Shown: in pieces, positions 7,188 through 16,021 of the stretch
How the letters are laid out: each line of letters opens with the position of its first letter
Position numbering within the stretch: position 1 is the first letter of the stretch
Origin: an uncultured Marivita sp.
Lineage (GTDB): Bacteria; Pseudomonadota; Alphaproteobacteria; Rhodobacterales; Rhodobacteraceae
DNA: 40,889 bases
Assembly (NCBI RefSeq): GCF_947488135.1
Contig: NZ_CANKYW010000014.1
Span: forward strand, 1 to 40,889
Direction of reading: 5' to 3'
The notes under the pieces: generated by a model
Seen by the model: only the letters and a program-made list of their open reading frames with translations
Told to the model about the DNA's origin: nothing
The model's database searches: none
Made by a program: the position numbers and the translations under genes

Positions 7188-9638
7188 ATGCTCCCCAAGC
7201 TTCTCCGCCGACTGACCGGACGACGCGATTACCTTGATGGAATCCGCGACGGGACGCTCTGCGGCTGGGCCCTGCCGAAACCTGGGCAGGGGCCGGTGCC
7301 CGTGGCGCTTTATCACGGACCGCAGCGGATTGCCGAAGCGCTGGCCTGCCAGTTCCGCAGCGATCTGCGCGATGCCAGGCTGGCCGGGGGCGCCTGCGGG
7401 TTTTCCTTTGCCATAGAGACCAACACGGGGGTTTTGCGGGTCTGTCGTCTGGACGGCGCACGCCCGGTGGAGATCGGGCGGGTCGATCTGGGAGGCCAGA
7501 CGGGCGCCCGGCCCTCGCCGCGGTCCGCACCCGCCCGTAGGCCGGGTTTCAGCCCGGCCCCTGCGATCCACGACCTGCTGGCCCCCGGCCTTGCCGCCCT
7601 GCGCGCCGCCCCGGTGCCCACGCGCGACATGCCTGCGCCCCTCACGGAGCGGCAGGCGCTGCTCTTCGAAGCGACCGATCCCGCGTGCGGTGCGCCCCTG
7701 CCCGATCCGCTTTGCGCATACATGGCCTATCTGCGCCCGCGCTACCGGCTGGAGGCCGAGTTCGACTGGGACAACGCGCCGGAGGGCGCGGCGCATTTCC
7801 TCAACTGGATGTCGACCGGCTATGCCCCGATGCGCGCGCCCTTGCGTGTGCCGCTGTCACACCACGCGATCGGATGGCTGAACGCGCCGGTTGTGGTGCC
7901 CGGCCAGCGCCTCAGCCTCAGTCGCGCCACTTGGGCGGCATTGCAGGCCGTGCCGCATCTGCGACAGGGGATGGATTTCGGCAATCCCGACTGGGTGGAC
8001 TCGGTGCTTTACTGGTGGTCGGCCCATCAGGTTCGCGCCACCGGTGCCGAGGATTGCCTTGTGCCCGAAAGCACCGTCACCCGCCTTGCCGAGGTGCCCG
8101 AGGACGGTCCCTTTCCGCTGTCGCGCTACCTGCTGCGCTGGATCGCCGAAACCCCTGCCCTGGCTCGTCTCGACAGCGCCACCAAGGAAGACCGGCGGCA
8201 GATCACCCTTGCCGCGATGGTGCGCGCGGCGGAGCGGCCCGACACGCTGCGCTACATCCCTTGGGCCAGTATAGAGACGCTTTTGTGCCCCGATGCTGAC
8301 GGCCAGACCCCGCTTGGCACCTACGCGAAAACGCTGGACGGGTTGGACCGGCGGATCCTGCCCCGCGACTATGCCGCGTGCCTGCGCGGGCGCGGCTACG
8401 ACATGGAGACACGGCAGTTCACCACGCGCACACCCGAGGGCCACCGCTTGCACGCGGCGGCCCTGCCCGCCCCCGCGCTGCACGGCGGGCGGCAGGTCGA
8501 TGTGCAGGTCATCGGCCCCGTCACCAAGGCCAGCGGTCTGGGACAGGCGATGCGCACCTCGATCGCGGCGCTGGAGACCACCGGCCTGTCGATGCAGGTG
8601 GTGAATTTCGCGCTCGACAACCCCGCGCCCGAGATCGACACGCCCCACACGCCGATTGCCGAGGCCCGGCCCGCGCGGGTTTCCTTGCTGCATCTCAACG
8701 CCGAGAGCATCCCGCTGCTCACCGCATATGCACCGGACATCACCGACGGCTCCTACCTCACCGCCTACATGTTCTGGGAACTGACCCGCCCCGCCGCCTG
8801 TCACGCGCTGGCGCTGCGGATGGTGGACGAGATCTGGGCCGCCTCCGATCATGGCAAAGCCATCTATGCGGACAGTTTCGACGGTCCCATCCGCGTCATG
8901 GGGCTGGCCAACGAGGTGGCGCCTTCCGCCGATCCTCTGGGCGCGCGGGCCGGGTTTGTCGCCCGCACCGGGTTCGCCGCCGACGGGTTCCTCTGCATGG
9001 CGAGTTTCGACAGTTTCTCCTTCGTGCAGCGCAAGAACCCGCTGGGCCTGATCCGGGCGTTCCGCGATGCCTTTCCGCAGGGTGGCGCGCAGCTCTTGCT
9101 CAAGACCCAGAACCGGACGCGCGTCAGCGACCCCGCGCAGCAAAGGGTCTGGGCCGAGATCGACGCGCTGACGGCGGGCGACCCCCGGTTTGCCATCCTC
9201 GACGAGACAATGGACCGCGACGCGCTCTTGCACCTCACCGCCGGGGCCGATGCCTACCTGTCGCTGCACCGGTCCGAAGGTTGGGGTTTCGGCATGATCG
9301 AGGCGATGGCGCTGGGTGTGCCGGTGCTGGCCACGGGCTATTCCGGCACCCTCGCCTATTCTGACGACGCCACCACCTGGCTGGTGCCCGCGACGGAAGT
9401 GTCCCCTGCCCCCGGCGATTACATGTTCACCCCCGAAGGCGGGCTTTGGGGTGAGCCCAACCACGCCGCCGCCGTCACGCTCCTGCGCCGGATGCAGTCC
9501 GACCCTGCCCTGCGCGCCCGCAAGGCCAAGGCGGCACAGGCCCGCGTGTTGCGCAGCTTCAGCCCCGAGGCCATCGGCAAACGCTACGCCACCCGGATCG
9601 AGACGCTGCTGCGGCAGGGCAAGGCGGATGCGGCATGA
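7188..9638 (+). CDS. Large glycosyltransferase with N-terminal extension and C-terminal GT4 (GT-B) domain
   Basis: An 816-residue protein. Residues ~14-75 (YLDGIRDGTLCGWALP ... ACGFSFAI) form a small domain seen in other alphaproteobacterial glycosyltransferases; I do not know its name. The middle (about 150-430) has no motif I recognise. The C-terminal half is GT-B: VIGPVTKASGLGQAMRTS (sugar-acceptor side), MFWELTRP, a SFDSFSFVQRKNPLGLIRAF segment, and SLHRSEGWGFGMIEAMALGVPVLAT at about 692-716 with the E-x7-E donor-binding pattern. GT4 enzymes move mannosyl, glucosyl or rhamnosyl units with retention. The ATG at 7188 has only a weak ribosome site. It follows gmd by 193 bases, separated by hairpins. 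Specific linkage is unknown. Confidence 0.82.
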   Translation: MLPKLLRRLTGRRDYLDGIRDGTLCGWALPKPGQGPVPVALYHGPQRIAEALACQFRSDLRDARLAGGACGFSFAIETNTGVLRVCRLDGARPVEIGRVDLGGQTGARPSPRSAPARRPGFSPAPAIHDLLAPGLAALRAAPVPTRDMPAPLTERQALLFEATDPACGAPLPDPLCAYMAYLRPRYRLEAEFDWDNAPEGAAHFLNWMSTGYAPMRAPLRVPLSHHAIGWLNAPVVVPGQRLSLSRATWAALQAVPHLRQGMDFGNPDWVDSVLYWWSAHQVRATGAEDCLVPESTVTRLAEVPEDGPFPLSRYLLRWIAETPALARLDSATKEDRRQITLAAMVRAAERPDTLRYIPWASIETLLCPDADGQTPLGTYAKTLDGLDRRILPRDYAACLRGRGYDMETRQFTTRTPEGHRLHAAALPAPALHGGRQVDVQVIGPVTKASGLGQAMRTSIAALETTGLSMQVVNFALDNPAPEIDTPHTPIAEARPARVSLLHLNAESIPLLTAYAPDITDGSYLTAYMFWELTRPAACHALALRMVDEIWAASDHGKAIYADSFDGPIRVMGLANEVAPSADPLGARAGFVARTGFAADGFLCMASFDSFSFVQRKNPLGLIRAFRDAFPQGGAQLLLKTQNRTRVSDPAQQRVWAEIDALTAGDPRFAILDETMDRDALLHLTAGADAYLSLHRSEGWGFGMIEAMALGVPVLATGYSGTLAYSDDATTWLVPATEVSPAPGDYMFTPEGGLWGEPNHAAAVTLLRRMQSDPALRARKAKAAQARVLRSFSPEAIGKRYATRIETLLRQGKADAA

Positions 9639-9705
9639 GGAACACGCATCCCCAAACCCACGGCGCGAATGATCGAAAACGCATTCTCCCCAGGACATTT
9701 GAGAG

Positions 9706-9732
9706 ATACCAAAATTTGGTATATCCTGGTAT
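9706..9732. promoter_or_regulatory. Probable operator of parDE
   Basis: ATACCAAA-A-TTTGGTAT (9706-9722) is a perfect inverted repeat. TGGTAT occurs again at 9727-9732, so there are two adjacent copies of this half-site ten bases apart (about one helical turn). They lie immediately before AGGAGG (9734-9739) and the parD ATG (9747), the usual place for autoregulation by a ribbon-helix-helix antitoxin. Confidence 0.7.
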
Positions 9733-9746
9733 CAGGAGGCACGCAT

Positions 9747-9992
9747 ATGGCACAGAACACATCGATCTCGCTCAGCGAACATTTCACCGGCTTCATCGCC
9801 GAACAGGTGCGGACCGGCCGCTACGGGTCGGCCAGCGACGTGGTGCGGGCAGGGTTGCGCCTGCTGGAAGAACACGAGGCCCGGGTCAAAGCCCTGCAAG
9901 AGGCGTTGATCGACGGGGAACAATCCGGCGCGCCGCAGCCCTTCGATGCCGACGCCTTCCTGAAGCGCATGCACGCGCGGCATGTCGACTAG
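9747..9992 (+). CDS. parD: Type II antitoxin ParD
   Basis: From ATG 9747 (AGGAGG at 9734-9739, a strong ribosome site that decides against the longer frame starting at 9669) the product has 81 residues, the usual ParD size. SISLSEHFTGFIAEQVRTGRYGSASDVVRAGLRLLEEHE is the ribbon-helix-helix and dimer region, and the tail FDADAFLKRMHARHVD fits the toxin-binding segment. It overlaps the toxin gene by 11 bases. It is placed between a glycosyltransferase and a sulfotransferase gene, all in the same direction, so it may be an insertion in the polysaccharide cluster. Confidence 0.92.
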   Translation: MAQNTSISLSEHFTGFIAEQVRTGRYGSASDVVRAGLRLLEEHEARVKALQEALIDGEQSGAPQPFDADAFLKRMHARHVD

Positions 9993-10281
9993 CCCTCGGG
10001 CGTGCAGGCTTTTGCCGCGCGCGGAGTTGGACCTTGAGGAGATCTGGCTCTACAGCTTCGAACGATGGGGGCAGGCACAGGCGGATAGCTATCTCGGCGC
10101 GTTTGCCGACGCGTTTGAAAAGCTGGCGGACGGCCGGAGCACAGGTCGCGCCGTCAGCATTCGACGCGGATATCTCGAACACGCTGTCGGCGCGCACATG
10201 GTCTATTTCCGTATCCTGTCCGACAGCATCGAGATTGTCCGCATCCCGCATCAAAGCATGGATACCGAACACCATCTCTGA
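9982..10281 (+). CDS. parE: Type II toxin ParE
   Basis: A 99-residue ParE-family toxin: RLLPRAELDLEEIWLYSFERWGQAQADSYLGAFADAFEKLA helices, then RRGYLEHAVGAHMVYFRILSDSIEIVRIPHQSMDTEHHL. The RIPHQSMD segment near the C-terminus is a strong ParE family mark. Known ParE proteins poison DNA gyrase when not held by ParD. Start codon overlaps the end of parD, giving coupled translation. Together with parD this would punish loss of the replicon. Confidence 0.93.
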   Translation: MSTSPRACRLLPRAELDLEEIWLYSFERWGQAQADSYLGAFADAFEKLADGRSTGRAVSIRRGYLEHAVGAHMVYFRILSDSIEIVRIPHQSMDTEHHL

Positions 10282-10353
10282 TCCGGTCCTGCACATTGCT
10301 GCTTCGCTACCCGGAACAGGGACCGTTTTCGGCAGCCGACACGGCAGGGTGGC

Positions 10354-11196
10354 ATGAGGTTCCTGCTCCGCCGATCCGCGCCACCGGGCTATGTTTCGAG
10401 CTATGTCATGGGGGTCAGCTGGCCGCGGTCTGGCCATCACCTTCTGGCGCGGCTGCTCAGGCTCTATTACGGCGCAGGTTTCGCCTATTGCGGCTTTTAC
10501 GGGCAGGCCGGGTGTTGCGGTCAGGCCCCCTGTGCGCGGGCGGGTCAGGTCCGCTATTCCAAGAACCACGATTTCGACGGGACGCTGCCGCAGGATCCCT
10601 CCCGCAGATACCTGGTTCAGACCCGCGCCTTCGTCCCCTCGGTGGTGTCGAATTTCGAGCTCTACCTGCGCGAAGGCGGCAGCGATGACGCGGCCAGTTT
10701 CGCCCGCTTCGCCAGCGCGCAGTTCACCGCGTACCGGGCGTTCCAGGACAAATGGGTCACGTCGGAGTTCGCCCGAACCCAGACCGTGATCCCCTACGAG
10801 GCGCTGATCCGCGATCCCGCCACGGCGCTGACCTATGCGCTGTCGAGCTTTGGCGACACCGGACCCGACCCGGGCCGCCTGCGCGCCGCCATCGCGCAGG
10901 TGGACGGCGAAGAGGTGGCCCACCGCCGCGTCACCCCCCGGCCCGGCACAGGGGTTCATGCCCCTCGCGATGTGACGCAATTCCGCCATTACGACGCCCA
11001 TCTGTTCGGATATCTGGACAAACTGACCCTGACCCGGCAGGAGGTGAACAAAGTGTTCCGCCGCCATCTGGGCCGGGACGCCGCCGAAGGAAACATGCTT
11101 GCGCTGCAGGCCAGCCCGTCGCTGGAGGCGCTCGAGCGGATGATCCTCGGTTCACCTGAATATGCTGCTCGGGGGCGCAGGCTTCGGGCGGTCTGA
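10354..11196 (+). CDS. Sulfotransferase-like protein
   Basis: The 280-residue product has SWPRSGHHLLARLLRLYY at about residues 22-39, a match to the 5'-phosphosulfate loop of PAPS-dependent sulfotransferases (usual form SYPRSGT). YLVQTRAFVPSVVSNFELYLRE resembles the 3'-phosphate-binding region in which an R and a downstream S/N contact PAPS, and VIPYEALIRDP matches the conserved YE.L..DP segment. The His-His after the loop Gly is less usual than Thr-Thr. The final part (PSLEALERMILGSPEYAARGRRLR) looks like a separate short helical tail. It is 24 bases before manC, so probably co-transcribed. A role in sulfating the exported glycan is inference. Confidence 0.75.
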   Translation: MRFLLRRSAPPGYVSSYVMGVSWPRSGHHLLARLLRLYYGAGFAYCGFYGQAGCCGQAPCARAGQVRYSKNHDFDGTLPQDPSRRYLVQTRAFVPSVVSNFELYLREGGSDDAASFARFASAQFTAYRAFQDKWVTSEFARTQTVIPYEALIRDPATALTYALSSFGDTGPDPGRLRAAIAQVDGEEVAHRRVTPRPGTGVHAPRDVTQFRHYDAHLFGYLDKLTLTRQEVNKVFRRHLGRDAAEGNMLALQASPSLEALERMILGSPEYAARGRRLRAV

Positions 11197-11220
11197 CCTG
11201 ACCCGTAAGAGTGAGCGCCC

Positions 11221-12654
11221 ATGGCCGATACCGATCTTCCCCTCATCACCCCGGTACTGCTCTGCGGAGGCTCCGGCACCCGGCTCTGGCCGCTGTCGCG
11301 CAAGAGCTACCCCAAGCAGTTCGCGCAGTTCCTGGGGGATGAGAGCCTGTTCCAGGAGGCCGCCCGCCGCGTGTCCGGGGACGGGTTCGGCAAGCCGCTG
11401 GCCGTGACGGGCGACGGGTTCCGGTTCATCGTGGCCGAACAGCTCGATCATTGCGGCATCCGTGCGGCCGGTATCCTGATCGAACCGGAGGGCCGCAATA
11501 CCGCACCCGCCGCGGCCGCCGCCGCGCTGCACCTGGCGCAGACCAATCCGCAGGCGCTCATGCTGCTGGTGCCCGCCGACCATGCCATTCCAGACGATGC
11601 CGCCTTCCGGGATGCGGTGCGCACCGGCGCGCCCGCCGCCGCGCAGGGCCAGATCGTGACCTTCGGCATTCAGCCGACCCGGGCCGAGACCGGCTATGGC
11701 TGGCTCGAGGCGGGGCAGGAAACCCATCCCGGCGTCAATGCGCTGGAGCGCTTCATCGAAAAGCCGGATGCGACCAAGGCCGAGGCGCTTTTTGCCGATG
11801 ACCGCTATCTCTGGAATGCCGGGCTGTTCCTGGCCCGCGCCGACACGCTGATCGCGGCGTTCGAAGAACACGCCCCCGACATCCTGAGCGACACCCGCGC
11901 TGCGATGGAGGCCGCCGAACCCGATCTGGGTTTCCTACGCATCGACCCCGCGCTCTGGGGACAGGTGCGCGCCGAGAGCATCGACTACGCGGTGATGGAA
12001 CAGGCGCAGAATGTCAGCGTCGTACGCTTCTGCGGTGGCTGGTCCGATCTCGGGTCTTGGGAGGCCGTCTGGCAGGAAAGCCCGCAGGACGGCAGCGGCA
12101 ACGCTTTGGCCGGTCTGGCAACGGCGATCGACTGCGAGAACACGCTCCTGCGCTCGGAGTCGGACGAGATCGAACTGGTGGGCATCGGCCTGAAAAACGT
12201 GGTCGCGGTGGCGATGCGCGACGCGGTGCTGGTGGCCGATATGTCCGACAGCCAGAGCGTGCGCCGCGCCGTCGACACGCTCAAGGCGCGCGGCGCGAAA
12301 CAGGCGGTGCAACTGCCCGTCGATCACCGCCCCTGGGGCTGGTTCGAGACGCTGATCCTGGCCGACCGCTTCCAGGTGAAGCGCATCCACGTGCATCCCG
12401 GCGCGGCGCTGAGCTTGCAAAGCCATGTGCACCGCTCCGAACACTGGATCGTGGTGGCGGGCACCGCGAAGGTCACGGTGGACGGTGAGGTGCGGCTGCT
12501 CAGCGAGAACCAGTCGGTCTACATCCCTCTGGGCGCGGTGCACCGGATGGAGAACCCCGGCAAGGTGCCGATGGTGCTGATCGAGGTGCAGACCGGGACC
12601 TATCTGGGCGAGGATGACATCATCCGCTACGAGGACATCTATTCGCGGTCGTGA
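11221..12654 (+). CDS. manC: Mannose-1-phosphate guanylyltransferase / mannose-6-phosphate isomerase (type II)
   Basis: Makes GDP-mannose from mannose 1-phosphate and GTP, with a C-terminal cupin that isomerises fructose 6-phosphate and mannose 6-phosphate in bifunctional members. The 477-residue length is normal for the bifunctional form. CGGSGTRLWP (15-24) and RKSYPKQF (27-34) are the nucleotidyltransferase signature; the FIEKPD segment near residue 180 is the mannose-1-phosphate site; the C-terminal cupin contains VHRSEHWIVVAGTAKVTVDGE. With manB (opposite strand, across the HigBA module) it supplies GDP-mannose to Gmd and to mannosyltransferases. Confidence 0.95.
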   Translation: MADTDLPLITPVLLCGGSGTRLWPLSRKSYPKQFAQFLGDESLFQEAARRVSGDGFGKPLAVTGDGFRFIVAEQLDHCGIRAAGILIEPEGRNTAPAAAAAALHLAQTNPQALMLLVPADHAIPDDAAFRDAVRTGAPAAAQGQIVTFGIQPTRAETGYGWLEAGQETHPGVNALERFIEKPDATKAEALFADDRYLWNAGLFLARADTLIAAFEEHAPDILSDTRAAMEAAEPDLGFLRIDPALWGQVRAESIDYAVMEQAQNVSVVRFCGGWSDLGSWEAVWQESPQDGSGNALAGLATAIDCENTLLRSESDEIELVGIGLKNVVAVAMRDAVLVADMSDSQSVRRAVDTLKARGAKQAVQLPVDHRPWGWFETLILADRFQVKRIHVHPGAALSLQSHVHRSEHWIVVAGTAKVTVDGEVRLLSENQSVYIPLGAVHRMENPGKVPMVLIEVQTGTYLGEDDIIRYEDIYSRS

Positions 12655-12668
12655 CAATGTATCACGTC

Positions 12669-12694
12669 TTGACACACGTATCATGATGTGATAC
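12669..12694 (+). promoter_or_regulatory. Promoter and operator of higBA
   Basis: TTGACA at 12669-12674 is a consensus -35 box. GTATCA-TGATG-TGATAC (12678-12694) is an inverted repeat placed over the spacer and likely -10 region, and a further GTATCAC half-site lies at 12659-12665. HigA-type antitoxins bind such repeats to repress their own promoter. The higB ATG follows at 12704 with no good Shine-Dalgarno, so the message may have a very short leader. Confidence 0.7.
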
Positions 12695-12703
12695 ACATCC
12701 CGC

Positions 12704-12985
12704 ATGATCCAGAGCACCAAGGGCAAGCGGGCCGCCAATGCCGTGAAGGGGCTTTATGGCAAAGGGTTTCCCGCTGATTTGGTCAAGCGCACACGCGCGA
12801 TGCTGACGGCACTAGACGCGGCAACCCAGTTGGACGATTTGCGGTTCCCACCGGGCAACCAGCTGGAAGAGCTCAAGGGCGATCGGGCCGGTCAGCATTC
12901 GGTGCGGATCAACGCGCAATGGCGCATCTGTTTTGTCTGGACCCCAACCGGGCCTGCCGATGTCGAGATCGTCGATTACCATTGA
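12704..12985 (+). CDS. higB: Type II toxin HigB (RelE superfamily)
   Basis: A 93-residue protein of the HigB/plasmid-maintenance toxin family: GFPADLVKRTRAMLTALDAATQLDDLRFPPGNQLEELKGDRAGQHSVRINAQWRICFVW..GPADVEIVDYH. The LEELKGDR..QHSVRIN.QWRICF run and the terminal V.IVDYH are family marks. HigB toxins cut mRNA on translating ribosomes. Toxin comes first and antitoxin second, the reverse of most type II systems and typical for higBA. It lies between manC and manB, separating two genes of the same pathway. Confidence 0.93.
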   Translation: MIQSTKGKRAANAVKGLYGKGFPADLVKRTRAMLTALDAATQLDDLRFPPGNQLEELKGDRAGQHSVRINAQWRICFVWTPTGPADVEIVDYH

Positions 12986-12997
12986 AAGGAATGTCCC

Positions 12998-13288
12998 ATG
13001 AGCCTGCTTGATGACCCGATGCATCCCGGTGAAGTCCTGAAAGAACTCTATCTCGACCCTCTGGACATGAGTGCCCTTGCATTGGCGCGCCGTCTGGGCG
13101 TGCCCCGCACGCGGATCGAGCGGCTTGTGAAGGGCACCACCGGCATGACCCCGGACACCGCCTTGCGTCTGGCATGCGTGTTTGGCACGACACCCGACTA
13201 CTGGATGGCCATGCAAACCAATTTCGACATGGCCGCAGCCCGCAAAGAGGTGGATCTGTCGGGCATTGAGCCGCTTGTGGCGGCGTGA
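12998..13288 (+). CDS. higA: Antitoxin HigA (XRE-type HTH)
   Basis: A 96-residue HigA antitoxin: MHPGEVLKELYLDPLDMSALALARRLGVPRTRIERLVKG (HPGE.L family opening and helix-turn-helix about residues 26-50), then PDTALRLACVFGTTPDYWMAMQ. It starts 12 bases after the higB stop with AAAGGA just upstream of the ATG, and would neutralise HigB and repress the palindromic promoter at 12669-12694. It converges on manB with only seven bases between the stop codons. Confidence 0.93.
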   Translation: MSLLDDPMHPGEVLKELYLDPLDMSALALARRLGVPRTRIERLVKGTTGMTPDTALRLACVFGTTPDYWMAMQTNFDMAAARKEVDLSGIEPLVAA

Positions 13289-13295
13289 ACGCCCC

Positions 13296-14672
13296 TCACC
13301 TCAACCGGTCCGCGACCGCCTCTAGCGTCTCCCGCATCAACGCCTCTGCCCGGGCGGTACTCTCCGCCTCGGCGTAACACCGGAACTCCGGCGCGTTGCC
13401 CGAGGGACGCAGGTGGATCACAGACCCGTCGGCGAAGGACACGCGCAGCCCGTCGGTCAGGTCGAGACCGGTCTCCTCGGCCCGTCCGGCAAAGAACGTG
13501 GCGCGCGCCGAGGCGTCCCCGGTCAGTTCCGCGATAAACGCCTTGGACGACTCGGTCGCGATCCCCGCGATCCGGTCGGCAGCGGTGAAGCGCGGCGGCA
13601 GATCAGAGACCAATGCGGCCAAACGCGCGCCTTTCGCCTGTGCCATCGCCAGAGGGGCGACGATGGGCAACAGGCAGTCGCGGGTCATCAGCGGGGCAAG
13701 CCTGCCCGCCGGGCCGTCTGCCTCGAACCCCAGCAGGAAGCCGCCATTGGCCTCGTACCCCACGACGCGGCCTTTCACCTCTTCCATCGCGGCGATGACG
13801 TAGGGCGAGCCGATCTTCGTGCGGATGACCTGCACGAAGCCCATGTGGTCCACCATCGTGTTCGACGACACCGGCGTGCAGATGATCTCCGCCCCCAGGA
13901 ATTGCGCCACCAAGGGCCCCAGCACGTCGCCCGGCACCAATGCACCACTGGCATCCACCACCATCGGCCGGTCGGCATCGCCATCGGTGGAGACCAGCGC
14001 GTCCAGCGCGTGCTCGGTACACCAGGCCTTGAGCATGTCGCGGGTGTCCTGGTCGACCGCTTCGGTGTCGACGGGAATGAAGGTCTCGGCGCGGGCCAGC
14101 CGCACCACCTCGGCCCCCATCTGCCCGAGCACCTCGGCCAGGACATCGCGGGCGACCGAACTGTGCTCGTAGACGCCCACGCGCAAACCGCGCAGCGCGT
14201 CTGCCCCGAAGGCCGTCACATAGCGTGCCACATAAGCCGGAACGGCCCCCGCCTCCGGCACAAGATCGCCGTTTTCCGCCGAAACAGAGCCGGATCCCAG
14301 CGCCGCAAGAATGGCCTCTTCATCGGATTTCGCGATCTCGCCATCGGGCAGGTAGAACTTCAGCCCGTTGCGGTCGGCGGGGATGTGGCTTCCCGTGACC
14401 ATGATCGCCGCCTGCCCCGCTCCCATCGCCGCCAGCGCCAGCGCGGGCGTCGGCAGCGCGCCGTGATCCACCGCTTTGAGCCCCATGCCCCGCACCGCGC
14501 GGGTCACCGCCTCTGCGATCCGGGGGGATGATGCACGCAAATCCTGACCAACATGCACCGCCCCGCCATGCGGACAGGCAGTCAGGAAGGCGTGGGTATA
14601 ATCGGCGACAAGAGCGTCGGTGAGATCCGTGACAAGGCCGCGCAGACCGCTGGTGCCGAATTTGGGGGGCAT
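13296..14672 (-). CDS. manB: Phosphomannomutase (phosphohexomutase family)
   Basis: Interconverts mannose 6-phosphate and mannose 1-phosphate (possibly also glucose phosphates). From ATG 14672, preceded by AAGGACA, it has 458 residues. KFGTSGLRG (4-12) is the N-terminal phosphohexomutase mark; the phosphoserine loop is VTGSHIPADRNG with Ser95; metal loop DGDADR (230-235); sugar loop EANGGFLLG (307-315); phosphate site RPSGNAPEFR near the C-terminus. TGSHIP instead of the common TASHNP is found in a subset of mannose mutases. The frame is open to 14834, but that leader is unlike the family. It converges with higA and is divergent from the DUF2793 gene. Confidence 0.9.
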   Translation of the reverse strand: MPPKFGTSGLRGLVTDLTDALVADYTHAFLTACPHGGAVHVGQDLRASSPRIAEAVTRAVRGMGLKAVDHGALPTPALALAAMGAGQAAIMVTGSHIPADRNGLKFYLPDGEIAKSDEEAILAALGSGSVSAENGDLVPEAGAVPAYVARYVTAFGADALRGLRVGVYEHSSVARDVLAEVLGQMGAEVVRLARAETFIPVDTEAVDQDTRDMLKAWCTEHALDALVSTDGDADRPMVVDASGALVPGDVLGPLVAQFLGAEIICTPVSSNTMVDHMGFVQVIRTKIGSPYVIAAMEEVKGRVVGYEANGGFLLGFEADGPAGRLAPLMTRDCLLPIVAPLAMAQAKGARLAALVSDLPPRFTAADRIAGIATESSKAFIAELTGDASARATFFAGRAEETGLDLTDGLRVSFADGSVIHLRPSGNAPEFRCYAEAESTARAEALMRETLEAVADRLR

Positions 14673-14761
14673 ATTATCTGTCCTTGTCTTGGGAGCGTCG
14701 TTCGCAGGTATGCCCTTGGCAGACACCAAGGCGCAAGACAGGCCGTGCGCCACGGGACACG

Positions 14762-14830
14762 GCATATTTATGAAAAGAAGAAGGACCGGGACAGCGCACC
14801 CTCCCCAGCTTCTTCTTTTTCCAAATATGC
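14762..14830. repeat. Long inverted repeat between manB and the DUF2793 gene
   Basis: GCATATTT (14762-14769) plus AAAAGAAGAAG (14773-14783) pair with CTTCTTCTTTT (14809-14819) plus AAATATGC (14823-14830): 19 of 22 arm positions pair around a 25-base loop. It lies in the divergent gap, upstream of both genes. The A/G-rich arm is like short extragenic repeats I associate with Rhodobacteraceae. It could be two such repeats in opposite orientation. Confidence 0.65.
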
Positions 14831-14936
14831 ACACACGCCACCAGTCACAGGACGCAACGCCCGCAGGACTTACACCCCGTTTACCAAATCCCGCCTAGCG
14901 TCCGGCCCCAACACGGATCGCTGAAAGGGCCCTGCC

Positions 14937-16013
14937 ATGTCACAGACCTCACCGCTTCTTTCCCTGCCTTACATCCAGCCGGCACAGGCGCAGAAACACG
15001 TCACCCATAACGAGGCGCTGCGGATGCTCGATGCGCTGGTGCAGCTTTCGGTGGAGAGCCGGGCGCTGACCGAGCCGCCCGCGACCCCTGCCGATGGCGC
15101 GCGTTTCATCGTGGCCAGTGGCGCGACCGACAACTGGGCCGGGCAGGACAATGCGGTCGCACTGAATGCGGGGGGGGGCTGGCTGTTCCTGACACCGAAT
15201 GTGGGCTGGCGGGCCTGGGTCGAGGACGAAGGCACGGAGGTGATCTGGCAGGCCGGATCGTGGCAGGTGCAGGCAGGGGGCGGCGTGCCGGATCGGTTGG
15301 GTTTGGGCACGGCGGCGGATCCGGTGAACCGGCTGAGCGTCGCCTCGCCGGCCACGCTTCTCACCCATGAAGGGGCGGGGCATCAGCTCAAGGTGAACAA
15401 GGCCGACAGTGCCGACACCGCAAGCCTGCTGTTCCAGTCCGATTGGACCGGATATGCCGAGATGGGGCTGGCGGGGGAGGATGCCTTTTCCATTAAGGTC
15501 AGCGACGGGACCGATTGGACCACCGCGCTGTCCTTCGATCCCGCCACCGGAGCCGCCAGCGGGGCCGCCGTCAGCAGCGGGCCGGAGGACGGCAACCCCG
15601 AGGCCCTGGTGCGGGCGGGCGACGGGTATCTCAAGGGCACGATCCTCGGTCCGGTGGCGCAGGACGGCAACGGGACACCCACGGGCGGCGTGATCGAACG
15701 CGGCTCGAACGCCAATGGCGCGTATGTGCGCTTTGCCGACGGCACGCAGATCTGCACCAGCCCCGACATTCCCACCGGTCCGATCAGCAATCAGGCGGGG
15801 GCGCTGTGGCAGTCGAACCACCTGGCCTGGACCTTTCCGGCCGCCTTTGCGCCCGGCATGCCGCCGATCCTGACCGGGGAGAGCGGCAATACCGGCGCCT
15901 GGCCCACCTTCGCGCCGCACGGGGTGCTGTCGACGGGGCTGAAGGCGACCGCGCTCATTCAGATCACCGTGGGTCTGAACCTGCGGCTCTGTGCGATCGG
16001 GCGGTGGGTGTGA
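14937..16013 (+). CDS. DUF2793 domain protein
   Basis: A 358-residue protein whose N-terminal ~115 residues match the DUF2793 pattern: SLPYIQPAQAQKHVTHNEALRMLDALVQLSV, then DGARFIVASGATDNWAGQDNAVALNAGGGWLFLTPNVGWRAWVEDEGTEVIWQAGSWQV. Such proteins are common in Rhodobacterales, sometimes near phage-like or gene-transfer-agent tail genes. The rest is beta-rich, Gly/Asp-rich and repetitive (LVRAGDGYLKGTILGPVAQDGNGTPTGGVIERGSNANGAYVRFADGT), reminiscent of phage tail fibre or surface-adhesin tips. No signal peptide is visible. There are no other phage genes nearby. The job is unknown; a carbohydrate- or surface-binding role is only a guess. Confidence 0.8.
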   Translation: MSQTSPLLSLPYIQPAQAQKHVTHNEALRMLDALVQLSVESRALTEPPATPADGARFIVASGATDNWAGQDNAVALNAGGGWLFLTPNVGWRAWVEDEGTEVIWQAGSWQVQAGGGVPDRLGLGTAADPVNRLSVASPATLLTHEGAGHQLKVNKADSADTASLLFQSDWTGYAEMGLAGEDAFSIKVSDGTDWTTALSFDPATGAASGAAVSSGPEDGNPEALVRAGDGYLKGTILGPVAQDGNGTPTGGVIERGSNANGAYVRFADGTQICTSPDIPTGPISNQAGALWQSNHLAWTFPAAFAPGMPPILTGESGNTGAWPTFAPHGVLSTGLKATALIQITVGLNLRLCAIGRWV

Positions 16014-16021
16014 GCAATGGT

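Noticed and set aside
14270-14290. GTTTTCCGCCGAAAC inside manB
   Set aside because: It has several mismatches to the palindrome family and stands alone, 9 kb from the cluster.
14673-14834. N-terminal extension of manB to 14834
   Set aside because: It lies over the inverted repeat and lacks family likeness; ATG 14672 has a good ribosome site and the family start KFGTSGLRG follows at once.
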